Positions 27,180 to 33,859 of a stretch of DNA of 47,925 nt are shown here, one piece after another. How positions within the stretch are numbered: the first letter of the stretch is position 1; each line of letters opens with the position of its first letter. Below the pieces are notes generated by a model. That model was not told where the DNA came from and ran no database searches. It was given only the letters and a program-made list of their open reading frames with translations. The stretch spans positions 1 through 47,925 of the forward strand of contig MWFF01000094.1 in the NCBI GenBank assembly GCA_002071485.1. Direction: 5' to 3'. Origin of the DNA: Verrucomicrobia bacterium ADurb.Bin006. Its GTDB lineage: Bacteria > Verrucomicrobiota > Verrucomicrobiia > Limisphaerales > J093. The position numbers and the translations under genes were made by a program.

Positions 27180-27411
27180 ATGACCCATTGACCGGCAAGA
27201 AGTGTCAGCACTCGGTCAGAAACGAAGAAGGTGCCTGGCTGGAGAACAGCGCACCCGACCACAAACCGCTGATTCTTGAACACCACTCCCAAGCCTCTGA
27301 TCCGGAAATCAAGGGTACAGACAAGCTGCTCATCCCAAACGATGGTTGGGCCAAGATGGCCGCCCCGGAGGGGTCAGATTCGGGCAGGACCTTCCTGCCA
27401 GACCTCAAACC
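27180..27411 (-). pseudogene. Decayed mazF/pemK-type toxin gene
   Basis: An ATG (27409-27411) overlaps the mazE stop region and reads MKRFEVWQ, almost the normal N-terminus of MazF-type toxins (MKRFEVWL...). A stop codon follows seven codons later, and no MazF motif is seen after it, in any frame, down to 27180. The toxin has been inactivated while its antitoxin frame is intact. Confidence 0.55.
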
Positions 27412-27698
27412 TTTTCATGGGAATCGCCTTCGGGCCACTGCCATTCGGTCACATCCCATTCGCTCGGTGTCTCGCGGAAGGCCTCCAATTCGGCGAAATC
27501 TCGCTCGAGCTCCCCTTTTGGAATGGCGCGAAGCGCATCCTCCCAGCCTTCACGGGGGCGACGCGGGGTCGGAGCCACGACCAACTCCTTGTCCCGCAGG
27601 GTGACTGTGGCTTCGGTGCCAAAACCGCAGGCGTCCAGCAACTCTTTCGGCAGGAGCACGCCGAATCCGTCACCGATCTTCTCGATCTTCGTCTGCAT
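27405..27698 (-). CDS. MazE/AbrB-type antitoxin
   Basis: A 97-residue protein. Residues 1-45 form a swapped-hairpin AbrB (SpoVT-like) DNA-binding domain (QTKIEKIGDGFGVLLPKELL, TEATVTLRDKELVVAP). The acidic tail (WEDALRAIPKGELERDFAEL, PSEWDVTEWQWPE) is the toxin-binding part in MazE proteins. Its last codons overlap the start of a dead mazF-like gene. It stands alone on the minus strand, 840 bp upstream of the cas operon and inside a pair of 138-bp direct repeats. Confidence 0.8.
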   Translation of the reverse strand: MQTKIEKIGDGFGVLLPKELLDACGFGTEATVTLRDKELVVAPTPRRPREGWEDALRAIPKGELERDFAELEAFRETPSEWDVTEWQWPEGDSHEKV

Positions 27699-27972
27699 GG
27701 TCGAAAACTAGACCCCGGCACCGCCGCCTTCAACCGCATTTCCTGCCTATGCGATCCGCACCTATCTGCCTCCGTGTCAAAGGCCCGTTCGCCGCGAGAC
27801 GCACAACAGACCAGGTCGCCGCCCAAGCGAGGAGTTCTTGGCCCGAAACAAGTATCACCACACGTTCCTCGCCGCGCTGTGCCTGGGCGGTTCAATCCAG
27901 GACGCTGACAGTCGGCGAATGGGATTCACCACAGAGCAGAGGACCCAGCGCGGCACAGCCGCAACTGAAGCT

Positions 27973-28051
27973 CGGAGGGCCGAGTTCCGCGAGTCCCTGT
28001 CCGGAGAACGAGGCAGTTCCCAGCCAGGGCCTCGCGTAACTCGGCCCTCCG
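27973..28051. repeat. Palindromic element upstream of the cas operon
   Basis: CGGAGGGCCGAGTT (27973-27986) is the exact reverse complement of AACTCGGCCCTCCG (28038-28051), separated by 51 bp. It resembles a small non-autonomous palindromic element. No gene is visible in the surrounding region 27700-28537. Confidence 0.7.
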
Positions 28052-28246
28052 GAATCGCTCGCAGCCTGCGAGCAACTTGAACGATTGCAGTGCAAAGGGA
28101 AGAGTCCCTCATGAAGCGGGGCGGATCTTGAAGGACGGATGATCTCCTGCGTTTCCCTTCATGTTCCGTCTTGATTCATGAGGGGTTTGGAGGTCGCACC
28201 TGGATGCCAACCGAACAGGACATCAACGCAACTCGCTCCCAGCCAA

Positions 28247-28290
28247 CGTTCAACACTCTCCACTCTCCACTCTCCACTCTCCACTCCCGG
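28247..28290. repeat. Heptamer tandem repeat (CACTCTC)
   Basis: AACGTTCAACACT followed by four to five 7-bp units of CACTCTC. Same style as the heptamer tract at 14271-14410, in the gap before cas5. Confidence 0.75.
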
Positions 28291-28380
28291 CTACAAATTT
28301 CATGGAGTTTTTTCTGAGGGGAGTGTCAGCGGTTGTCAGACCCCCTCGTTTATGCTGGCGGGCAATGAATGGAAGTCTAA

Positions 28381-28518
28381 TCCGGAGAATGGCGCCCCTC
28401 GACGACACCTCCAGACATGGCGGTAATCGACCATGCGCCGGCGTCGACAGCGCCTCTAACGCGAAATTCGGGGCTGTTCGATGCCCCAACCGCTTGCCAA
28501 TGCCCCTTGTCCATGTTG
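28381..28518. repeat. 138-bp direct repeat, copy 2
   Basis: Partner of 27008-27145 with a few substitutions. It ends 19 bp before the first cas5 start codon, so the cas operon promoter must lie in or upstream of it. Confidence 0.9.
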
Positions 28519-28537
28519 AAATCACCGCCACGCCGCC

Positions 28538-29137
28538 ATGAAACCCTACCCCCTCCAACTCGAAATCGTCGGCCCAACAGCCATGTGGACGCGGCCCGAC
28601 ACCGGCTCGTCACCGGTGTCCTATGTTGCGCCCGCTTTCAGCGCGGTGAATGGCATCTTTGAATCCGTGCTGCGCTGGAAGTCCGTCCATGTGCGACCGC
28701 TGACAGTGGAAATCTGCCGGCCCATCCAGTTCCACCGGTACGTCACCAATTACGGTGGGCCGCTCCGCGTCTCGGACGCGATTGCTAAAGGCGCGTCGTT
28801 CCAGTTGTTCGCGATGGTGCTGGTCAACGTCTGCTACCAGTTCCAAGCCGAGGTGGACTGGTATCGCGGGCCGATGGCCACTCCGGCTCGGAGCGGCGAG
28901 CCGGCGCAATCTCCCGATGGCCGCCAGTGCGCGCGGCACGCCCACGTGGACACCTTCCAACGCCAACTCGAGCGGGGCGGCTGGTTCTGCACGCCCTGCC
29001 GGGGCAAGAGGGAGTTCGTGCCGGAGTATGTCGGGCCGTTCCGCAACGGCACCGCCACGTGCGTGACGGAGAACCACGTCATACCGGCCTTCCTGAAAAT
29101 GGTGTTCGACCAACACCCGTCAAACTGCGCAAATTGA
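28538..29137 (+). CDS. cas5: Cas5-family protein, first of two tandem copies
   Basis: A 199-residue RAMP-fold protein of the type I-C Cas5 (Cas5d) group. It starts KPYPLQLEIVGPTAMWTRPD and has SYVAPAFSAVNGIFESVLRW and VEICRPIQFHRYVTNYGGPL, all closely matched by the next gene, so the pair is a tandem duplication. The C-terminal part has diverged: the family FLGxxEF loop reads CTPCRGKREF, and the protein ends ~36 residues earlier than its neighbour. In type I-C, Cas5 both holds the crRNA handle and cuts pre-crRNA. As I recall the Bacillus halodurans enzyme, its Tyr-Lys-His site would align with Leu, Arg and His here. Whether this copy is active is open. The next start is 7 bp downstream. Confidence 0.85.
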   Translation: MKPYPLQLEIVGPTAMWTRPDTGSSPVSYVAPAFSAVNGIFESVLRWKSVHVRPLTVEICRPIQFHRYVTNYGGPLRVSDAIAKGASFQLFAMVLVNVCYQFQAEVDWYRGPMATPARSGEPAQSPDGRQCARHAHVDTFQRQLERGGWFCTPCRGKREFVPEYVGPFRNGTATCVTENHVIPAFLKMVFDQHPSNCAN

Positions 29138-29144
29138 CCAAGCC

Positions 29145-29852
29145 ATGAAATCCTTCCCGATCTCCCTCGAAATCGCCGGGTCGACGGCCATGTGGACGCG
29201 CCCCGACAGCGGCGACTCGCCCACGAGCTATCCGGCGCCGACGTTCCAGGCAGCCAAGCAGATCTTTGAGTCGGTCGTTTGGCTGCGTTCGGCGGAGGTG
29301 ATCCCGTGGCGGGTGGAGATTTGCCAACCGGTGTTCTTCCACCGCTACTACACGAACTACAATGGCCCGTTGCGCAAGGATGCCGCCGATTCGCTGGGGG
29401 CCGAGACGGCGGGAGCGCATCAACTCATAGCGACGGTTCTCATCAACGTCAGGTACAAACTCCACGCGTTCGTTATCCCGCATCGCCCGGAGCGCGCGGT
29501 TTCGCCCCAGGCTCAGAAGTGGCTCGACCAGCAGATCAATGGCGCGCACGCCTACAAGGATCGGTTCGACTTCCGCTTGAAGCACGGCCAGTGGCACCAC
29601 ACGCCCTTCCTCGGCTGGAAGGAGTTCACGCCTTCCGAGCTTGGCCCGGTGCGCGACGACACGTCCGCTGACAAATCCGTGGATCGGATTTCGTTGCCCT
29701 CGTTTCTCCACCGGACGTTCCCGCGGGGCCAGTTCACCGGCTACCGACCTTGCTTTCGCACGGAATGGACCATCCGCGAGGGCATCTTGGACTACTTCGC
29801 CGAGGCAGTTTTGGCGGCCATGCAGAAAGGAGACTTCCGCCATGTTGAATGA
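29145..29852 (+). CDS. cas5c: Cas5 (type I-C Cas5c/Cas5d), second copy
   Basis: A 235-residue protein of normal family length. It starts KSFPISLEIAGSTAMWTRPD and has YPAPTFQAAKQIFESVVWL, VEICQPVFFHRYYTNYNGPL, an intact loop LKHGQWHHTPFLGWKEF and a complete C-terminal helix (REGILDYFAEAVLAAM). With no cas6 in the locus it is the best candidate for the pre-crRNA endonuclease and crRNA 5'-handle subunit of Cascade. The Bacillus halodurans catalytic Tyr, Lys and His would align with Val, Ala and His, so the site differs from that model. The gene overlaps the cas8 start by 11 bp, indicating coupled translation. Confidence 0.92.
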   Translation: MKSFPISLEIAGSTAMWTRPDSGDSPTSYPAPTFQAAKQIFESVVWLRSAEVIPWRVEICQPVFFHRYYTNYNGPLRKDAADSLGAETAGAHQLIATVLINVRYKLHAFVIPHRPERAVSPQAQKWLDQQINGAHAYKDRFDFRLKHGQWHHTPFLGWKEFTPSELGPVRDDTSADKSVDRISLPSFLHRTFPRGQFTGYRPCFRTEWTIREGILDYFAEAVLAAMQKGDFRHVE

Positions 29853-32241
29853 AATCTACGACCTGTGCTGCGCTTGGGAGAAAATAGGTAAGCCGGGCGA
29901 AGCCCGTGCTGAGGGGTTGGAAGAAGGCCGAAAACAAGAAGGAGTGCGGGTCTTCCTCCTTACAGATGGGAAAGTCAGCCGATTCGAGGGCGTCTCCGCG
30001 GAAGACATGAAGCGCCTCTGCAAGTGGTCTGCTGGCGCTGGCCAGTCGCTGCCGGTGTACAACCTCGATTCCATCTTCGCTCTCCCACCTGTGGAATTTG
30101 ATCGCTTCAAGAAGGCTTGGGCAGAAAGCCACCGGAAGCGGCGCCCGTTCTCAGAGCCGCACCCGTCCTCGGCCCGGCTGAACTGGCCAGCCCCGATCGG
30201 CAAGCGATCCCGAACTAAAGACCTCAATACCGCACTAACGATGGTTACCCAACAAATCCGGACTGCGGTCAATGACGGCTTCGCGAACGGCGGTGACGCG
30301 TGGAAAGTCCTACTGGAAATCCTCAGCAGGCTCGATGTACTGCCGTTCGTGGGCCACTTGGGCGAAGAACTGGCGAAGTGGATCAGGACAGGCTCGGCTC
30401 CGAAATGCGCATTCGATCTGCTTTACTGCAGCGAGGACAAAGCCCAGAAGCCTCTTAAGACGCCAGTTCAGTTCGAACCCGAGGGGGTGTTTGATGCGCC
30501 AATCTACAGCCTCACGGGCCAGCAGTGGCTTACAAGGGTGCGGCTGAATTTCGCGGGCCAGAAGGCACAAAGTGCCGCCGGGCAGAAGAAACGCAGCAAG
30601 AGAAGCCCAGCGTTGCCGCTGCCTCCAGTCTGGGGAACCGAAGCGGGCTGCGCTGAAACGTTTTCGGCGGCCGACAGCCCCATCGGCCAGATTTCGTTCT
30701 TCAACAAAGACGTGTGCGAGAAGCCAACTTCGGTTCGCTACGACCGGGACCTTTGGATTTTCCCTGTCGGCACCGACAAGAGGACCGAGTTGATTTCCGC
30801 AATGAAGTGGTTGTGGCACGAAGACCGCAAAGGCAAGACCTGGGCGATCCGCTCTAAGCCGAAGAAGGACGGCGTTTTCCTGCTGCTGACCTACCTAGAT
30901 GAAAAAGTGGATGCGCCCGCTCATCTTGCCGAGTTGTTTGCCGGCCCGGCGCGCGAGGAGTCCGACCGGGCCATCGTCCAATTTGAAACGGTCTGCACCG
31001 GCGTGGTCGACGCTCTTGACGGCATTCCATCGTTGACTGACCACGCGAAGGTGAACCTGTTTGCATTGCACAAGCCCGACCCGGGGCGGACCCAGGTTTA
31101 CTGCTCGGAATCGTTCACAGCGGCCGTGCTCAAGCGACTCGCTCAGGCGTGGCAGGCTGACAGTCGGAAACACCCTCCCATCCTCCTTCCGCAATTCCCG
31201 CTTCGAAGCAAACAGGAAGCCAAGCAGCAGGAAGAAGCCGGCATCAAAGCCCGTCCGAAAGCATTCGAGCCGTCAGTGCCATTCCCATATCAAGCCGTCG
31301 AGTGCCTGAACACGATCTGGCAGAAGTGCGAAACTGCGAATGAAGCCAAAGCCGATGCGGCGGCGGACCTTGATCTTTCCGACGCGTTCGAACTGTTGCG
31401 TCGCACTGGCCACCGACCGATGGACGTCGACTATTTGGGCCGCATTCTGGAATTGGCTGTGCGCCGCGCGCGGCCACTCCTTACGGCGGTGGGTCAAGCC
31501 ATGCACCAGACAAACCGCATAACTTTCGTCGCGATGGGTGACCGCGGACGGCATTCGTCAAAGTCCGTTCTGCACGCCCGCCGTTGGCCCTGCATCCTCT
31601 CGCTCCTCCTCACCCGACTTGGCTACGATCTCAACACTCCAACCACCATGAAAGAAACCGCATTCCTCATCGGGCGATTCCTCGCCCAACTCGACCGGCT
31701 TCACGCGTACTACGCAAAATACGTCAGTGACAAGAACGAGGGCCTTCGGCAACTTCTGGGCAATTCGCTCATGTCGGTGGCTCTCGAAAGTCCCTTGCGA
31801 GCCTTTGAACTGGCCGGTCAGCGCATGTTGCCTTACCAGGCTTGGGCCGAGCAGTTCAGCCACGGCCGGGACAGCTTCAAGGAAGAGCAGAAGCGCAAAG
31901 ACGCGGGTTCCGTCGGCGCCATTCTCTGGGACCTTGGCAGGATCGCCGAAGAGCTCTCGGAGCGTGGGATTCCTGAAGCTGCGCGTGGCTGTCTGCCGCA
32001 GCGTCAAGGACATGAGGCCAAGCAGCCAACCAAGCGCATCCTCGACTTGGCTGACACGCTGAAGGCCCAAGATCGCGCGTGGATGCACGCCGACTCCGCT
32101 GCCAAAGCCCAGATGCTGCTGGGCTACCTGGCACGTCCCCCGAAGAAAGTATCCAACACGCCGGGCGCGCCCGCATCCGAAGCACCGACCGAACTGCCTG
32201 ATTTCGACGATGCCGTTTCTGAACCACGGTCAACCATTTGA
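29842..32241 (+). CDS. cas8c: Cas8c-like large subunit of type I Cascade
   Basis: I place the start at ATG 29842, overlapping the cas5 stop; the longer frame runs through cas5. The product has 799 residues, clearly longer than most Csd1/Cas8c proteins (about 560-630). It is recognised mainly by place between cas5 and cas7 and by its C-terminal part: ETAFLIGRFLAQLDRLHAYY, LRQLLGNSLMSVALESPLRA, FELAGQRMLPY and AAKAQMLLGYLARP follow the same order as the Cas11-like tail of Cas8c. The N-terminal half (VFLLTDGKVSRFEGVSAEDM, PVYNLDSIFALPP) should contact the PAM. Met603 (31648) could start a separate Cas11 small subunit, as known for other type I-C systems. Confidence 0.8.
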   Translation: MLNEIYDLCCAWEKIGKPGEARAEGLEEGRKQEGVRVFLLTDGKVSRFEGVSAEDMKRLCKWSAGAGQSLPVYNLDSIFALPPVEFDRFKKAWAESHRKRRPFSEPHPSSARLNWPAPIGKRSRTKDLNTALTMVTQQIRTAVNDGFANGGDAWKVLLEILSRLDVLPFVGHLGEELAKWIRTGSAPKCAFDLLYCSEDKAQKPLKTPVQFEPEGVFDAPIYSLTGQQWLTRVRLNFAGQKAQSAAGQKKRSKRSPALPLPPVWGTEAGCAETFSAADSPIGQISFFNKDVCEKPTSVRYDRDLWIFPVGTDKRTELISAMKWLWHEDRKGKTWAIRSKPKKDGVFLLLTYLDEKVDAPAHLAELFAGPAREESDRAIVQFETVCTGVVDALDGIPSLTDHAKVNLFALHKPDPGRTQVYCSESFTAAVLKRLAQAWQADSRKHPPILLPQFPLRSKQEAKQQEEAGIKARPKAFEPSVPFPYQAVECLNTIWQKCETANEAKADAAADLDLSDAFELLRRTGHRPMDVDYLGRILELAVRRARPLLTAVGQAMHQTNRITFVAMGDRGRHSSKSVLHARRWPCILSLLLTRLGYDLNTPTTMKETAFLIGRFLAQLDRLHAYYAKYVSDKNEGLRQLLGNSLMSVALESPLRAFELAGQRMLPYQAWAEQFSHGRDSFKEEQKRKDAGSVGAILWDLGRIAEELSERGIPEAARGCLPQRQGHEAKQPTKRILDLADTLKAQDRAWMHADSAAKAQMLLGYLARPPKKVSNTPGAPASEAPTELPDFDDAVSEPRSTI
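31648..32241 (+). other. Possible internal translation of a Cas11c-like small subunit
   Basis: The ATG at 31648 is in frame inside cas8c and would give a 197-residue C-terminal polypeptide covering the helical Cas11-like part. In other type I-C systems the small subunit is made from an internal cas8c start. I see no strong ribosome site here (upstream CAACACTCCAACCACC), so this is inferred from family knowledge and position only. Confidence 0.3.
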
Positions 32242-32270
32242 AACCCGACGCCCACGAAACCATTCGAGCT

Positions 32271-33326
32271 ATGAACCAAAACACAGAAACAAAAAACAAC
32301 CACGCCATCCCTCGGGCCTGCGGCCTGTTGGTCATCGAGGTGGTCAACTCCAACCCCAACGGCGACCCCGATCGTGACAGCGATCCTCGCCAGCGCCCCG
32401 ACGGCTTGGGCGAAATCTCGCCTGTATCTTTCAAGCGCAAGCTGCGAGACATCGTCGACCAGAAGCCACCGGAGTGGCAGTTGTTGAAGGCGGCGGTCGA
32501 GAAGCGTCTGGGCATAGGCCCTCTCGCTGAGGGCCAGTTTCAAATCCTCGAAAGGCGCGGCAGGGTCAGGGACGAAGTCGAACTCGACATCTACACACCT
32601 GACGACCACTTCGGAAACAAGTTTCTGGCGAAGTATTGGGATGCGCGAGTCTTCGGGAATACGTTTCTTGAGAAGGAGGATACCATCCGCAAGCGGTGGA
32701 CCAGCCGCAAACCGTCTCTGGCGGAAGAGGAAGATGGCAAGAAGCTGAAACAAGAGGTGGGGGAACTGCTGAAGCAGATCAGGCGCAACATCAAGTCAGG
32801 GGCAGTCCAATTCGGCATGGGACTTTCTATCAAGCCGATCAGTATTCGCCGAAACACCCAAACGAACAAAGCCGGCGTGGAAGAAGGCATGGAGCAGGGC
32901 ATGGCGCCTCTGGGCTACCGGTTCGTCCCACAGGCCACGTACACCATGCCCTTCTTCATCAATCCGGCCGGCGCTGCTCAGACCAAGTGCCGACTGGTGG
33001 ATATCGAAGTGATGCTGGCCTTGCTTCCTCTCGCCTACCCGCTGAATCCGTCCAGCATCCGGCCGCTGGTCAGAGTGGTCCTGGCACACGTCCTCGAGCA
33101 CGAAAACCCGCTTGGGTCGTTCCCTGACCTGGAAGTACTCCGGCGACTCACGCCAGTCCCAACGCAAAGAGGGAAGCCGGACGAGAGGGAAGAACCACTC
33201 CCCGCTGGTTACACGGCTTGGGGACAACCGGAAGTCCAGGCGTTCCTAGAAGAGCATGCTCCGAAGTTCGCCCGCTACCGTGAACTGCTTTCGGGATTGG
33301 AAATTACATCCACCCAGCTATCGTAA
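32271..33326 (+). CDS. cas7c: Cas7 (Csd2-type) backbone subunit of Cascade
   Basis: A 351-residue protein from the ATG at 32271; a TTG at 32238 is also in frame. It shows the Cas7/Csd2 opening ACGLLVIEVVNSNPNGDPDR and GEISPVSFKRKLRDIV. It continues with DEVELDIYTPDDHFGNKFLA, KYWDARVFGNTFL, SGAVQFGMGLSIKPISI and a long PQATYTMPFFINP segment. Cas7 forms the helical filament along the crRNA spacer and has the RAMP/RRM fold. The length is above the usual ~290 residues because of an insertion around residues 125-165. The last 56 bp of the gene are part of the 554-bp segment repeated downstream of the CRISPR array. Confidence 0.93.
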   Translation: MNQNTETKNNHAIPRACGLLVIEVVNSNPNGDPDRDSDPRQRPDGLGEISPVSFKRKLRDIVDQKPPEWQLLKAAVEKRLGIGPLAEGQFQILERRGRVRDEVELDIYTPDDHFGNKFLAKYWDARVFGNTFLEKEDTIRKRWTSRKPSLAEEEDGKKLKQEVGELLKQIRRNIKSGAVQFGMGLSIKPISIRRNTQTNKAGVEEGMEQGMAPLGYRFVPQATYTMPFFINPAGAAQTKCRLVDIEVMLALLPLAYPLNPSSIRPLVRVVLAHVLEHENPLGSFPDLEVLRRLTPVPTQRGKPDEREEPLPAGYTAWGQPEVQAFLEEHAPKFARYRELLSGLEITSTQLS

Positions 33327-33824
33327 ACCCATGAGCGTCACGACACAGACCCTCATCGAGGAAATCAAGACCGCCCCGGAGAGCGTGCAGCGGGAGGTGT
33401 TTGACTTCCTGGTCTTCCTCAAAGCGCGCCTCAACGCGCAAGGCGAAGGAGCGGAAAACCTTCTGCCCTGGCGCAAAGTGCCTGGGCCGCCGACTGGAAC
33501 ACCCCGGAGGAGGATGAGGCATGGCGCGATTTGTAAGCGGCGACGTGGTTGTCGTGCCGTTCCCGTTCGCCGACCTCGCCAGCGCCAACGTTCGGCCGGC
33601 TCTCGTACTCGCCGCCGTGACGCGGGGTGACCTGATCCTTTGCCAGATAACCAGTCAGGCTGCCGGTCATTCCGAAGCCGTGCCAATTCTGCTGACCGAT
33701 TTCGAGACGGGCGGCGGCTTGCGGCGCGCCAGCTTCGCGTTGCCCCATCGGGTGGTGACTGCCAATGAGGGTTGCGTCCGTCGGGCCGTCGGGCGGCTGA
33801 AACCAGAGAAACTCACTCACGTCC
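33271..33824. repeat. 554-bp direct repeat, upstream copy
   Basis: Identical to 43081-43634 except for one base (33805 A, 43615 T), 9810 bp apart, same orientation. It covers the end of cas7, the frameshifted antitoxin and most of the toxin gene. It ends seven bases before the cas3 start codon. Confidence 0.97.
33331..33536 (+). pseudogene. DUF2281-type antitoxin with one-base deletion, upstream copy
   Basis: Starts five bases after the cas7 stop codon. The first frame reads MSVTTQTLIEEIKTAPESVQ, REVFDFLVFLKARLN and ENLLP; then at 33466-33468 (CCC where CCCC is expected) one base is missing. The true C-terminus continues in the next frame as LAQSAWAADWNTPEEDEAW and RDL, ending at TAA 33534-33536. 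This matches small antitoxins that precede PemK/MazF toxins. Without correction, translation runs on to 33630 in the wrong frame and loses the acidic tail that normally holds the toxin. Ribosomal slippage on the C run cannot be excluded. Confidence 0.75.
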
Positions 33825-33859
33825 GGGAGCGTGTCTGCGCCATCATCCAACGAGGTTGA
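33521..33859 (+). CDS. PemK/MazF-type endoribonuclease toxin inside the cas operon
   Basis: An intact 112-residue toxin of the PemK/MazF group, mRNA-cutting ribonucleases with an SH3-like barrel. It shows FVSGDVVVVPFPFADLASAN followed by VRPALVLAAV, LILCQITSQ, FALPHRVVTANEGCVRRAVG and a C-terminal helix ERVCAIIQRG. A ribosome site (GGAGGAGG) precedes the ATG, and the start overlaps the antitoxin end by 16 bp, the usual coupled layout. The gene stands between cas7 and cas3, and the cas3 start lies inside its last codons. Since the antitoxin is frameshifted, the toxin must be weak, silent, or controlled another way. Confidence 0.85.
   Translation: MARFVSGDVVVVPFPFADLASANVRPALVLAAVTRGDLILCQITSQAAGHSEAVPILLTDFETGGGLRRASFALPHRVVTANEGCVRRAVGRLKPEKLTHVRERVCAIIQRG

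Noticed and set aside
28610..29843. Minus-strand frames opposite the two cas5 genes
   Set aside because: Mirror frames of the paralogous cas5 genes; they look alike only because the sense genes do.
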